The notes: generated by a model not told the origin, from the sequence alone. A DNA stretch of 64,000 bases from CALBJU01 sp965247125 (GCA_965247125.1 CBDFGO010000003.1:1736001-1800000); one strand, 5' to 3'. Counted from the stretch's first letter, positions 15,910 to 25,786 are shown. Numbers and translations: made by a program.

Positions 15910-17508
15910 CTAGAGACTGAACGATAATCCGATTTTCACCGTCTGACGGGTCACCTCTTCAAGCACGAATGGCGCGTCTGTGACTTCAGTGTACAGGTCA
16001 TAACGATCGTCAAACGTTTCGGCCATCCACCCGATATCGACATTGATCTTGTCACTGATCTTGTAGCCGACACCGCCGGAAGCGTACATCCGTTCGCGAT
16101 CCACTGTGGCTGCTGCCGTTGAACCGAGTACGCTCCCATGTGGGTCCTGATAGGCGCCGGCTCCAATCCTGAATTGCCACGCATTCAGATCATAGGATGC
16201 TCCAACACGGACGTTTACGACCGCATCGAGGCCTTGACTGATCGCCAGGTTTTCGTCTTCGAATGAGAATCCATCCGAATCAAGCTCGAGCTGTGACCAA
16301 TCGATCCAATCCACGTCCGCGAGCAGCTTCAGATCTCCCGATATGTATGAAGCGCCCAGACTCAGCTTCCACGGGGTGGTCACATTGTAGTCAAATGTCC
16401 CGGTGCCAGCCCTCTCCGCGGAGTCGCCGCCGTAGGAGTAGAAATCTCCGTTGTCAAACTCGGTCTGCAACCGGGTGCTGAAATTATCTTCAATCGAATA
16501 ATATGTTGGGGTCTCGACACTGGCGCCGAGACGCAGGCTCTCGTTCACTTGCGCTGAGATTCCGACTCTCAGATTGGCGCCTACAATCTCGGATTCAAAC
16601 CGCTCAGAAAAGCTGAGAAACGCAAAGTCTGTCGTCCCGCCCGTGCCATCATTGTGATTGAGATAGTCGTCTTCTTCAAGTACACGGCGGAAGTTGTACG
16701 TACCAAATGGCACGTTGATTGATGCACCAATCATCACATCCTTCGACACTTCGACCGCGCCTCCCACGTTCAATTCCATCATGCGTCCCGATTCCTCGAC
16801 GAATCCAGTCTGGGCTATTGTCCCTGCCGAGACCGCGGATCGGAACGGAACCGGATCTCCTGCGGCCACAAGATCCTGGTCCAGGTCGATGGCAAAGGTC
16901 TCGAATCCTATGAATGACAGTGTCCGGTCAAAACTTGGGAATACGCCACCGTCTCCGTCATCTTCCAGAAAGAACTCATCTGAGAATGGGATAAAGAAAT
17001 CGGTGATCGAATTTGCGTTGTTGTCTCCATCAAAGAAAAGGCCGCGTTCAAACGATGACACCTCCGAAATCGAGGCGCCCACAACCATGGCTCCCCGCGT
17101 TGTTGGAATCTTGAACAGGTAGGACAGGTTGCCCAGGCCAACCGATGTGACCTCCTCATCTCGAGATCCAATCGAACCCGGCGCCTGAAACACACCCTCG
17201 TCTTTTGCCATGATCGAGGTGACCGACCCGCTGAACCAGGATTTGTCGGCCCAACCAAGACCGGCGGGATTGCTGAAGAATGCTGACGCGTCAACGACAC
17301 CGGCCACGCCCGTGCCGCCGAGACCCAGATTCTTCGCCGTCTGGCCGGGAGCGCGCTGAGCGATGCGAAGCGCGTCATCTCCCGTTTGAGCTTTCGCGAG
17401 CTTTGAAGACGGTACGAGTAGAGCCACTGTGAGCAGCGCAAGCGCGACTGCGTAGGTACTCCCCGTCCTGATTGTCTGTGAATCTTTTCTAAGTGCGAGA
17501 GTCATCAT
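15910..17508 (-). CDS. OmpP1/FadL-family outer-membrane porin
   Basis: 532 residues with a long signal peptide (to about 41, ending LAKAQ). The mature start has the family signature (ARQ-like region AQRAPGQTAKNLGLGGTGVAGVVDASAFFSNPAGL read in parts), in which the NPAGL box is diagnostic of OmpP1/FadL/TodX proteins that move hydrophobic compounds across the outer membrane. The rest is 14-strand barrel-like with many acidic loops and ends in a phenylalanine-containing terminal strand (KIGLSFSL). Convergent with the HEAT operon (24 bp between stops). The substrate cannot be predicted. Confidence 0.88.
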   Translation of the reverse strand: MMTLALRKDSQTIRTGSTYAVALALLTVALLVPSSKLAKAQTGDDALRIAQRAPGQTAKNLGLGGTGVAGVVDASAFFSNPAGLGWADKSWFSGSVTSIMAKDEGVFQAPGSIGSRDEEVTSVGLGNLSYLFKIPTTRGAMVVGASISEVSSFERGLFFDGDNNANSITDFFIPFSDEFFLEDDGDGGVFPSFDRTLSFIGFETFAIDLDQDLVAAGDPVPFRSAVSAGTIAQTGFVEESGRMMELNVGGAVEVSKDVMIGASINVPFGTYNFRRVLEEDDYLNHNDGTGGTTDFAFLSFSERFESEIVGANLRVGISAQVNESLRLGASVETPTYYSIEDNFSTRLQTEFDNGDFYSYGGDSAERAGTGTFDYNVTTPWKLSLGASYISGDLKLLADVDWIDWSQLELDSDGFSFEDENLAISQGLDAVVNVRVGASYDLNAWQFRIGAGAYQDPHGSVLGSTAAATVDRERMYASGGVGYKISDKINVDIGWMAETFDDRYDLYTEVTDAPFVLEEVTRQTVKIGLSFSL

Positions 17509-17578
17509 ATTATTCGTAAATGTAACAATATCAGTTACTTATATCATTTTCCTGTTGTCATTTTCGGGCATAAAAAGA

Positions 17579-17642
17579 GCCCGTGTGTTCCATGGTCTCA
17601 AATGGACTGTGCCCACGATCAACCAATATTTCCGACACGGGC
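17579..17642 (-). terminator. Structured terminator with long loop, downstream of the repeat-rich lipoprotein gene
   Basis: On the minus strand, arms 17642-17635 and 17586-17579 (gcccgtgt with acacgggc) pair perfectly over 8 bp and are followed at once by ctcttttta, a U-rich tract. The 48-nt loop contains a smaller stem (tccat with atgga). It lies about 50 bp past the lipoprotein stop and before the FadL start. Confidence 0.45.
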
Positions 17643-17692
17643 CCTTGAATGTTGCTCAAACAAGCAACCGCCCTCCTCCCACTGAATGGAGG

Positions 17693-19078
17693 CTATTTTT
17701 TTCTGCTGCTGCGTTTGGACGACGAGCGAGAACCCGAAGATCTACTTGACGAACCCGAAGAGCGAGCGCCTGAGGATCTACTTGACGAACCCGAAGAGCG
17801 AGCGCCTGAGGATCTACTTGACGAACCCGAAGAGCGAGCGCCCGAGGATCTACTTGAAGAACCGGAAGACCGAGCGCCTGAAGATCTACTTGAAGAACCG
17901 GAAGACCGAGCTCCGGAGGATCTATTCGACGAACCCGAAGACCGAGCTCCGGAGGATCTATTCGACGAACCCGAAGACCGAGTGCCTGAAGATCTACTCG
18001 ACGAACCCGAAGACCGAGTACCGCTTGATCTGTTCGATGAACGCGTCGTACGAGTCCCAGTTGACCTGTTCGATGAACCGGTAGAACGTGTACCGCTTGA
18101 CCGCGACGTAGTCCTCGTTCCCGATCGCGAAGTCGACGATCCAGAAGACGTTCTCGATACGTCCCGAGACGTCGCTCCCGAACGCGTCGTCGTCGCCCGG
18201 CTTACTGGCCGGCGCGTTGATGTGGTCGTTCTCGTAGTCCGATCAGTGCCTCGTGAATCACGTGTCGATGTCAGTGCACCTCTCGTGGTTCTCGTAGAGG
18301 ACTCACCTTTGCTGGTGCTGGTCGAGCCACGACTGGTATTGACGATCGTCCGCGTGCCGAGGTCACCTGACCTTGCAGAAGATCCACCTAATGTGCTTCG
18401 ATTACCGGTGATGGTCGCCTGATCACGGCCGCCGCGCGAACCGCGCGTTCGGCCTGTCAATGCACTCCGCCCCATCGTGGACCCGCGAGGTCCGTAATTG
18501 CCTCTCGCTATTGATACTCCACCAAGACCACCGCCGTAGCCGTAAGCATATCCATTGTAGCCATATCCGCCGTAGCCATATCCGTAACCACCCAGACCAT
18601 ATCCATGGCCGTAGTTACCATATCCGTAGTGATGTCCCCAATATGAATTTCCGAAACCGTAGTGACCGAATCCGATCGTCAGCCCAAATCCGGACGAATA
18701 GTAGCCGCCGTAAAACGGATTGCAGTAGTACAGGTTAAAGCAGCTGAAATTTGTATAGAACGGATCGTAGAAGCTGTCGAAGTATCTCGCATACGTGTAA
18801 GGTCTGTGATAGTACCAGTCGTATTCGTCGTACACCTCTTCTTCGACGTAGCCATCCTCGTAATACTGACGCACGAGAACATCGCCGTCATCTACATAGT
18901 CGGCTTCGACTCGCTGTAGATCGCCGTGCTCTTTCTCGAAAACGGCCAACTGGGTATAACACCCGCTGAGGCCAAAAATCGCGATTAAAGCAAAAGCCAG
19001 AACCGGGAAGTTGTTCATCGTTCGGGATGTACTCGAAGTTTCGCCCAGCGAATTGTCGTGCATTTGGTCCGTCTGCAT
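17693..19078 (-). CDS. Lipoprotein with Gly/Tyr-rich and Ser/Arg repeat regions
   Basis: The frame is open to 19255, but two starts are better. ATG 19078 has a strong ribosome-binding site (ggagagg, 8 nt upstream). ATG 19018 gives a textbook lipoprotein signal (MNNFPVLAFALIAIFGLSGC). I use 19078. The mature protein has an acidic part (VEADYVDDGDVLV, EEEVYDEYDWYY), then a Gly/Tyr/His-rich stretch of about 75 residues, then a Thr/Ser/Arg-rich half ending in ten 12-residue repeats of the type RSSGSSSRSSGA and a basic Lys/Arg tail. Probably a surface or cell-wall-associated low-complexity protein; no family recognised. DNA of the 3' half is 36-bp tandem repeats. Confidence 0.7.
   Translation of the reverse strand: MQTDQMHDNSLGETSSTSRTMNNFPVLAFALIAIFGLSGCYTQLAVFEKEHGDLQRVEADYVDDGDVLVRQYYEDGYVEEEVYDEYDWYYHRPYTYARYFDSFYDPFYTNFSCFNLYYCNPFYGGYYSSGFGLTIGFGHYGFGNSYWGHHYGYGNYGHGYGLGGYGYGYGGYGYNGYAYGYGGGLGGVSIARGNYGPRGSTMGRSALTGRTRGSRGGRDQATITGNRSTLGGSSARSGDLGTRTIVNTSRGSTSTSKGESSTRTTRGALTSTRDSRGTDRTTRTTTSTRRPVSRATTTRSGATSRDVSRTSSGSSTSRSGTRTTSRSSGTRSTGSSNRSTGTRTTRSSNRSSGTRSSGSSSRSSGTRSSGSSNRSSGARSSGSSNRSSGARSSGSSSRSSGARSSGSSSRSSGARSSGSSSRSSGARSSGSSSRSSGARSSGSSSRSSGSRSSSKRSSRKK
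17739..18098 (-). repeat. Ten 36-bp tandem repeats inside the lipoprotein gene
   Basis: The word gatct recurs every 36 bp at 17739, 17775, 17811, 17847, 17883, 17919, 17955, 17991 and 18027, with a degenerate tenth unit at 18063. Units encode 12 residues (RSSGSSSRSSGA type). Neighbouring units share the same variants in runs of two or three, which indicates recent local duplication. Confidence 0.9.
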
Positions 19079-19517
19079 TGCTATGTCCTCTCCGTGTTGC
19101 ACTCTTGATTGAGTAAGTGTGACAATCCGACTCTGGTTCGACCGGGTAACTGCGAACTCATTTAAAGTTTCCTCAGTCATATAGCCGCACTCTGTTGTAT
19201 AGACGCAGCCAGTCGTCAGATTGGCACACCGGACCTTCGTGGCTTCCTCGCGCAATGGATTCTCCGGCGGTGGAGATCATTGCACCCACGTAGTTCGGCG
19301 CTTCGATGAAAAGTGAGGCAAATACCCTGCCGAGTTGTGTCGGACACGTATTCGCGGTGTATATAGCCGAACGATGACTTGTTTTGTGGGCAATCGACGT
19401 ATTTACTGTACTATTTTATACCGAATGTGTCGCCCCCTGTGAACACCGGTTCAGGGCCCTAAACCACCCGGCAAGCACTCATTTTTACCCTATCAGAAGA
19501 GCTACCGACTCCTCCCC
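19079..19517. other. 439-bp intergenic region between divergent lipoprotein and proS genes
   Basis: The minus frame of the lipoprotein stays open to 19255 but without coding character. The part near 19355-19430 is AT-rich (gtatatag, tactattttatacc) and should hold promoters for both genes. No hexamer pair is convincing enough to call. Confidence 0.4.
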
Positions 19518-20990
19518 ATGGCTGAAGCAATAACACCGCGCGAAAAAGACTACTCGCAGTGGTATCTGGACGTCATCAAGAGTGCCAAACTGGCTGATCA
19601 TTCTCCCGTTCGAGGATGCATGATCATTCGCCCGAACGGGTATGCTCTGTGGGAAAACATGCAGGCTGGACTCGATGGGATGTTCAAGGAAACAGGCCAC
19701 CAGAATGCCTACTTCCCCATCTTCATTCCGCAGTCTTTCCTGGCCAAGGAAGCGGAGCACGTTGAGGGGTTTGCCAAAGAATGCGCCGTCGTTACCCACT
19801 CGCGTTTGACGTTGGATGATGAGGACGGACTCGTCCCGGATCCCGATTCGAAGCTGGAAGAAAATCTTATCGTTCGGCCTACATCTGAAACCATCATCTG
19901 GCATACGTACAGCCGCTGGATTCAGTCGTGGCGCGATCTGCCCATTCTCCTAAATCAGTGGGCCAATGTTGTCCGATGGGAAATGCGCACCCGCCTGTTC
20001 CTTCGCACCATGGAGTTTCTCTGGCAGGAAGGTCACACCGCTCACGCGACCGAAGAAGAAGCGGTCGAGGAAACGCTGACCATTCTCGATGTGTACGCGA
20101 AATTTGCCGAGGAGTACATGGCCGTTCCTGTGATCCGCGGCCTCAAGACGGCGTCGGAGCGATTTGCAGGCGCGGTCGAAACCTACTGCATCGAGGCGCT
20201 CATGCAGGATGGAAAGTCTCTCCAGGCCGGAACGAGCCACTTCCTGGGTCAAAATTTTGCCAAAGCCTTTGATTGCCAGTTTCAGAACAAGAACAACGAA
20301 TTGGAATACGTCTGGGCCACGTCGTGGGGAGTTTCAACGAGACTCATCGGCGCCCTGATTATGGTTCATTCGGATGATAAGGGGCTTGTGCTTCCTCCAA
20401 AACTGGCGCCCACTCAGGTCGCACTTATACCTATTTATCGAAAAGACGAGGAGAGAGTTTTGGTCCTGGAAGCCGCATCTCGTATTAAATCCGAATTGAA
20501 GGCCGCAGGCATCAGGGTGTTCGTCGATGATCGCGACGCATTCCGTCCGGGCTGGAAGTTCCATGAGTATGAGGTTCAGGGTGTACCGGTTCGGCTGGCT
20601 CTCGGGCCCCGGGATGTCGAAGGCGACACCGTCGAGGTCGCGCGCAGAGATACCGGTGACAAAACAACAGTAAATCAGTCAGACCTGACGGCCCAAATCC
20701 AGGAATTACTCGAAACGATCCAGCAGGGATTGTTCGACAAGGCCCTTGCAGAGCGAGAATCCAGAACAACCAAGGTCGACTCCTACGACGAATTCAAGAG
20801 CGTTCTCGACGAAAAAGGAGGATTCGTACAGATGCACTGGGATGGGACCGCAGAAACCGAATCCCAGATCAAAGAGGAGACAAAGGCCACCATTCGGTGC
20901 ATTCCTCTGGAGGACTATGATGAAGATGGAATCGACCCCGTGTCCGGAAAACCGTCGAAGGGCCGCGTATACTATGCTCGCTCTTACTGA
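19518..20990 (+). CDS. proS: Prolyl-tRNA synthetase, archaeal/eukaryote-like type (ProS type 3)
   Basis: Class II synthetase charging tRNA-Pro. The 490-residue length, the start (YSQWYLDVIKSAKLADHSPVRG read in parts), the lack of the bacterial editing insertion and the zinc-binding-like C-terminal domain ending in RVYYARSY mark the ProS type 3 form rather than the E. coli form. Motif 2 (RWEMRTRLFLRTMEFLWQEGHTAH in parts, near 150-175) and motif 3 (GVSTRLIGALIM, near 270) are intact. The anticodon-binding domain is about 285-380. The 3' end overlaps the convergent sulfatase by 7 bp. Confidence 0.95.
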   Translation: MAEAITPREKDYSQWYLDVIKSAKLADHSPVRGCMIIRPNGYALWENMQAGLDGMFKETGHQNAYFPIFIPQSFLAKEAEHVEGFAKECAVVTHSRLTLDDEDGLVPDPDSKLEENLIVRPTSETIIWHTYSRWIQSWRDLPILLNQWANVVRWEMRTRLFLRTMEFLWQEGHTAHATEEEAVEETLTILDVYAKFAEEYMAVPVIRGLKTASERFAGAVETYCIEALMQDGKSLQAGTSHFLGQNFAKAFDCQFQNKNNELEYVWATSWGVSTRLIGALIMVHSDDKGLVLPPKLAPTQVALIPIYRKDEERVLVLEAASRIKSELKAAGIRVFVDDRDAFRPGWKFHEYEVQGVPVRLALGPRDVEGDTVEVARRDTGDKTTVNQSDLTAQIQELLETIQQGLFDKALAERESRTTKVDSYDEFKSVLDEKGGFVQMHWDGTAETESQIKEETKATIRCIPLEDYDEDGIDPVSGKPSKGRVYYARSY

Positions 20991-22465
20991 TCGTCTTCCA
21001 GCGTAGGCCATACGCTTTCGATAAGCTGCGGTGGAGTCGCTTCGTCTCCAACGCGATCCGTCAGCTCGTCCCCAATGTGAGCACGGGCGTATTCAATGTG
21101 GATCATCAGCTCCTGCACGACGTCGGGATGTTGATCTTTCACATCCGTTGTTTCTCCGGGATCGACCTCCAGATCATACAGAGCCACACCTATTTCCCCG
21201 CGGCCGTAGGTACCTGGATGACCACCGCTTCCCGGTATGCCTCCCGATTCTGGCGTCATAGATGCGTATCTGTGAGGCACGTGCATCTTCCATTTTCCTT
21301 TTCGCATAGAGCGTAGCTGGCCGGATCGGTAGAAAAAGAGTGTGCGCTCGGGGTCAAGTCCAGTCTGATTTTGCAGTGCGGGCACCAGATCCAGACCATC
21401 CAGATTATCGGGAATGTCTATCCCAGCGAGACTTAAAACGGTCGGCAGCACATCCATTACGATGACAGGCTCCTCGATCGTTCCTCCCGGCTCGATTTGG
21501 CCCGGGGCCCGAATCATCGCCGGCATCCTTATTCCTCCTTCAAACGTCGTCGCTTTTCCCTCGCGGAAATTCCCTCGCGTACCGCCGTGGTCACCCATCA
21601 GAAGCCAGGGGCCGTTGTCCGAGGTGAAGACGACGATCGTATTTTCGTCTAGACCAAGTTCCTCGAGCCGATCCATGATGCGCCCTGTCGAGGCGTCCAC
21701 CTCGGATAGTACGTCGCCGTAGAGTCCGGCTCCGGTTGCGTCCTCAAAAGGATCTGAAACCCAGAGCGGTACGTGCGGCATCGAGTGCGCCAGGTACAGA
21801 AAGAACGGCTCGCTGCGGTGCCGATCGATGAACCGCAGAGCTTCCTGCGTATATCGTTCGGTCAAGAGGCGCTGATCGGGCTCCCTTTCAACGATGGTCG
21901 TGTCCCTGAACAATGGCAGACGCGGCCATTGAGCCGCACGGGATCGAGGATTGTTGATCGACATAGGGCTGTAGTCGTTCGAGTACGGGAGTCCGAACCA
22001 GGAATCGAACCCGTGATTGGTCGGCAGAAAGTTTGGGTGGGTCCCCAGGTGCCACTTTCCGATGGCTGCCGTGACGTACCCGGCCTCCCTGAACAGCTCC
22101 GCAGAGGTGACCTCCACCTCTGGCAAGCCCCGAAGCGTTCGCGGACTGATCACTTCGCGGACACCGGCCTTCAGGGGATACCGCCCCGTGAGCATGGCGG
22201 CGCGAGAAGGCGAACATGCGGGTGTTGGGACATAGAAATTTGTAAAACGCACTCCTTCGGATGCCAATCGGTCAAGATTCGGTGTCTCCCAGCGATCAGC
22301 GCCGAACGAGGACAGATCGGTGTAGCCCATGTCATCCGCGAAGATGATGATGACGTTCGGTCCTCCTTCACGCGCGCGCTCGGATTCGGCGCAGCCCACT
22401 GGCAGCAGCAGAACCACCGTCACTAGCCCACAGATAACGTTCGAAGATGTTGCGGCTCGTATCAT
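20984..22465 (-). CDS. Type I sulfatase (arylsulfatase family), Cys-type
   Basis: 493 residues. The formylglycine motif is CSPSR (Cys84), preceded by the metal-binding NVIIIFADDMGY (Asp44, Asp45) and followed by GKWHLG and TSDNGPW, so all hallmark residues are present. The N-terminus is a signal peptide with Cys25 in a poor lipobox (PVGC), so it is periplasmic or possibly lipid-anchored. GYTDLSSFGADRWETPNLDRLA is typical of sulfatases that act on sulfated polysaccharides or aryl sulfates. No maturase, SusC/D pair or glycosidase is next to it, so the substrate is open. Confidence 0.92.
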   Translation of the reverse strand: MIRAATSSNVICGLVTVVLLLPVGCAESERAREGGPNVIIIFADDMGYTDLSSFGADRWETPNLDRLASEGVRFTNFYVPTPACSPSRAAMLTGRYPLKAGVREVISPRTLRGLPEVEVTSAELFREAGYVTAAIGKWHLGTHPNFLPTNHGFDSWFGLPYSNDYSPMSINNPRSRAAQWPRLPLFRDTTIVEREPDQRLLTERYTQEALRFIDRHRSEPFFLYLAHSMPHVPLWVSDPFEDATGAGLYGDVLSEVDASTGRIMDRLEELGLDENTIVVFTSDNGPWLLMGDHGGTRGNFREGKATTFEGGIRMPAMIRAPGQIEPGGTIEEPVIVMDVLPTVLSLAGIDIPDNLDGLDLVPALQNQTGLDPERTLFFYRSGQLRSMRKGKWKMHVPHRYASMTPESGGIPGSGGHPGTYGRGEIGVALYDLEVDPGETTDVKDQHPDVVQELMIHIEYARAHIGDELTDRVGDEATPPQLIESVWPTLEDDQ

Positions 22466-22505
22466 GTGCTTAATCCGTTCAGTCAGCGACCTAACATATT
22501 AAAAA

Positions 22506-23165
22506 GTGCAGACAGCGACGCATTCGAGGAGAGCAGTCGAAAGAGTGGCCTGGCTCGTGGCCATGACCATCAACCCGCTGGTGCTACCGCCATTGCTCTT
22601 GTCGCTCTCGGCTGGACACGCCGGGGCTTCGCCTGAAGAAATACAGCTCGTAGTCATCGTTTCTTCGATGTTTTTTCTGGTAATTCCATTCAGCTATCTT
22701 ATTGCACTGCAACAACTTGGAAAAATTGAATCACTCGAAGCACGAGATCGATCAAAACGGTCCGGGCCCCTGTTTGTGGGTGTGTTTTTTCTCGTTTTAG
22801 CCCTCCCTGCATTGTGGTTTGCGACGGAAGTATCTCGCTCGATTGTAATGTCCATCGCCGGATTCACGGCGCTCAACTCATTCATACTCGCCATTGTCAC
22901 CCGCCGGTTCAAGATCTCACTCCACGCTGCGGCCGTTACCGGGTTCTTTTTCATCCTGCTCACGATCCAAATCCTTTCGGGAAGAGAAATCCCTGGGGGC
23001 ATGGTCACGATGATGATCGCGGCGATCATCGTCCCGCTCGTAATCTGGGCTCGACTGGCAGGAAAGGCACATACGGCGAGAGAGGTCGCCAGTGGTATGC
23101 TCTTCGGAACAATGGTGACTCCCCTAGAACTCCTTGGACTGCACGAACTCGGTATCATTTTTTGA
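22506..23165 (+). CDS. PAP2-like polytopic membrane protein
   Basis: 219 residues with about six membrane helices. The order of motifs (INPLVLPPLLLS near 20-32, IESLEARDRSKRSGP near 73-87, RRFKISLHAAAVTGFF near 135-150) matches a Bacteroidota group usually labelled PAP2-like. The classical KX6RP...PSGH...SRX5HX3D phosphatase motifs are not complete, so enzymatic activity is doubtful. GTG start. Divergent from the sulfatase (40 bp between starts) and upstream of the TonB receptor by 131 bp. Confidence 0.5.
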   Translation: MQTATHSRRAVERVAWLVAMTINPLVLPPLLLSLSAGHAGASPEEIQLVVIVSSMFFLVIPFSYLIALQQLGKIESLEARDRSKRSGPLFVGVFFLVLALPALWFATEVSRSIVMSIAGFTALNSFILAIVTRRFKISLHAAAVTGFFFILLTIQILSGREIPGGMVTMMIAAIIVPLVIWARLAGKAHTAREVASGMLFGTMVTPLELLGLHELGIIF

Positions 23166-23296
23166 CCCGGTGCGATGGAACGAAGCAATTTCCTTCCGGT
23201 ACGCACGCTATCAGTTCTAAAACGCGCGAAAACGCTCCCAATCCAAGACTCCCTGCATAGACTGCTACCACGAAGATTCCTTCCATTGATTCCACG

Positions 23297-25786
23297 GTGC
23301 GCCTGTTTATGCGCCTCAAGCAGTTTTTTTGCGTTTGCCTTTGTTCACTCCCTCTTCTGGCTGGGGCCCAGGAATGGGGATCTGTTTCAGGACAAATTCG
23401 GACTTCAGACACACGTTTTCCCGTTCCGGGCGGAACGGTACTCGTTTATGGCACGAATTTCGGAACTGCGGCGGACGTAGACGGAAAGTACACGCTTCGG
23501 CTTCCGATCGGCAGGTTCGTCCTGCGGTACTCGTCCGTCGGTTTTGCTCCCCGCCTCGATACTGTTTTTGTCGATTCGGGCAAGACAACGTTTCTGAATG
23601 TCTCGCTTGATCCACAGACCATTGAAATTGGTGAAGTGACCGTCGAAGGCAGGCGACCCGTTCAGGCCGGGGTGTTCGAAATCTCCCCCGAGCTAGTGCA
23701 GAATATTCCTACACCCATTCGCGACGCTTTGCGGGCGCTCAAAGTCCTACCCGGCGTGGTAGCCAACAATGAGCTGTCCAATCAGTTTTCGGTCCGGGGC
23801 GGTGGCTTCAACGAAAACCTGTTCTTCGTAAACGGTTTCGAAATTTTTCTCCCCTTCAGACCGAGAACGGGCGAACAGGAGGGCCTCTCCCTCATCAACG
23901 CCGACCTCGCTGATCGACTGACCCTGTTTACCGGTGGATTTCCGGTTCGATATGGGGGCAAGTTGTCGGCTGCGGTAGACGCGCGCTATCGCAAGCCGCA
24001 GCGAATCGGTGAGCCCCTCTTCGTCACCGGTTACGCTTCTCTGCTGGATTACGGCGCATCTGCGGGAAGCTCGGCGCTGGGCGGCCGCCTGGGATGGCTC
24101 CTAGGAGTCAGAAAGGCTCAGGCCCGACGTTTTTTCGAGACGCAGGATCTCAAAGGCGAGTATCAGCCCAACTTTACCGATGTCCAGGGCTATCTGGGTC
24201 TCGAGCTCTCCAAGGGCCATGAGCTCGAATTTTTGGGGATGTATGCTCAAAACGAATTCAATTTGGATCCCAATTCTCGCAAGACCTTTTTCGGGACATT
24301 GAGCCAGAACGAACTCCTCGCACCGTCAAACCTTCAGTCGCTGTGGATACGGTTTGATGAGGGTAACAATGAAACCGACGCGTATACGACCATCTTTTCA
24401 GGCCTCCGTCTGAGCGATCAGCTCAGCCCGAAGCTTCGCATCGAGCACGATGTCTCGCTCTACGACACCCGGGAGACGGAACGTTTTGAGCTTTCTGGAA
24501 CCGCCGTCCTTTACCAGGTTGACCCCGGATCGGATAACCCTCAGGATGGAGAAGGACTCTTCCCTACCGGATCGAGTCGACAAGAAGACAACGCAGATAA
24601 TCGCATCGACGTCCAAACGATCTCCGGTCAAGGTCGATGGTACTACACGACCTCCCGGCACGCGGCGGAGGCCGGCTGGACGGTGCGCCGGCTCCAGTTC
24701 GATGACCGACTCGAAGAAAAATCAGTTGTGGTGGGGCGCGCAACGACGGGTGACGTGGTTCGCATCGTTGCAGACAGTCTGAACGATGCCGCCTCTTTTG
24801 ACGCCTGGCAATCCGCATACTTCCTGCAGGATTCGTACGATGTGTTTAGTGATGAGCCTGGAAAACTAGTCGTCACTGCGGGGCTCCGAGCCGACCGCTA
24901 CTCATTTACCGACGAGTGGACAATCTCGCCGAGGGCCTCTTTTTCCTATCTGGCCAATCCCATCACGACCTATTTCGGGTCTTTCGGCCTCTATTATCAG
25001 GCCCCTACATACCGCGAACTGCGGGGCAAACCCGAAGTTGGTGAGACGATTCTGGGCGCCCTCAACAAGAATCTCAAATCGCAGCGTTCGCTCCAGATGG
25101 TGTTTGGCGGCGAGTATTTCGTCCCCTCAAAAAGAATATTCCTCAGGGCTGAGATCTACTTCAAAAAGATCTCGAATCTGATTTCCTACGACATCGACAA
25201 CGTGCGCGTCCGTTATTCGGGTGAGAATGACGCGCGCGGAAGAGCCTACGGAATCGACCTCCAACTTCGTGGCGAGATGGTACCCGGCCTGGAAAGTTGG
25301 ATCAATTATTCGTTTCTGGTTGCCCGTGAAAAGTTCAGCGATGACTTCGAGACCCAGCGCAACGCGGGGTTGGTCGCGAGGCCTACGGACCAGCGGCATA
25401 CTGTCTCGATCTTTGTCCAGGACTACATTCCTTCTGATCCCACGTGGAAACTGCACCTGCGAACGTTGTACGGTTCGGGACTACCCTACACCCCCCCCGT
25501 TCCGGGTGAGCAGTTGGGTAATCTCCTGGTGCAGGAGCCGGGGGATCGCTTTTCAGCCAGATACACCCGGTTTTTTCGATTTGACATCGGTGCTACGAAG
25601 GAAATATCAGCCGAAAAGACTGGAACACCGTTCGCAATCGAACTCACCGCGGAAATTCTGAATCTGTTTGATATGATCAATACGGTCAGTTATTCCTGGG
25701 TACCGGACGCATCCGGCATCTGGCAGCGTATTCCAACCAGATTGACCCCCCGGACGCTGAATATCCGGATCGGGCTGAAGTTTTAA
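23297..25786 (+). CDS. TonB-dependent outer-membrane receptor
   Basis: 829 residues: signal peptide (about 1-24, LLAGAQ), a carboxypeptidase-regulatory-like beta domain (about 28-105; GTAADVDGKYTLRLPIGRF), a plug domain (about 115-220; SVRGGGFNENLFFVNGFEIF) and a C-terminal 22-strand barrel ending in a strand with terminal Phe (TLNIRIGLKF). It imports a ligand using TonB-ExbBD energy. There is no SusD partner, so it may take up something other than glycans. Start GTG 23297 or ATG 23309. Confidence 0.92.
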   Translation: MRLFMRLKQFFCVCLCSLPLLAGAQEWGSVSGQIRTSDTRFPVPGGTVLVYGTNFGTAADVDGKYTLRLPIGRFVLRYSSVGFAPRLDTVFVDSGKTTFLNVSLDPQTIEIGEVTVEGRRPVQAGVFEISPELVQNIPTPIRDALRALKVLPGVVANNELSNQFSVRGGGFNENLFFVNGFEIFLPFRPRTGEQEGLSLINADLADRLTLFTGGFPVRYGGKLSAAVDARYRKPQRIGEPLFVTGYASLLDYGASAGSSALGGRLGWLLGVRKAQARRFFETQDLKGEYQPNFTDVQGYLGLELSKGHELEFLGMYAQNEFNLDPNSRKTFFGTLSQNELLAPSNLQSLWIRFDEGNNETDAYTTIFSGLRLSDQLSPKLRIEHDVSLYDTRETERFELSGTAVLYQVDPGSDNPQDGEGLFPTGSSRQEDNADNRIDVQTISGQGRWYYTTSRHAAEAGWTVRRLQFDDRLEEKSVVVGRATTGDVVRIVADSLNDAASFDAWQSAYFLQDSYDVFSDEPGKLVVTAGLRADRYSFTDEWTISPRASFSYLANPITTYFGSFGLYYQAPTYRELRGKPEVGETILGALNKNLKSQRSLQMVFGGEYFVPSKRIFLRAEIYFKKISNLISYDIDNVRVRYSGENDARGRAYGIDLQLRGEMVPGLESWINYSFLVAREKFSDDFETQRNAGLVARPTDQRHTVSIFVQDYIPSDPTWKLHLRTLYGSGLPYTPPVPGEQLGNLLVQEPGDRFSARYTRFFRFDIGATKEISAEKTGTPFAIELTAEILNLFDMINTVSYSWVPDASGIWQRIPTRLTPRTLNIRIGLKF

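Noticed and set aside
17649..18422. 257-codon open frame on the plus strand with EDLLDEPEERAP-type repeats
   Set aside because: It is the antisense of the 36-bp repeats of the lipoprotein gene. Thirty-six is a multiple of three, so a repeat lacking stops stays open on both strands. The minus-strand gene has a signal peptide, lipobox and RBS; this one has none.
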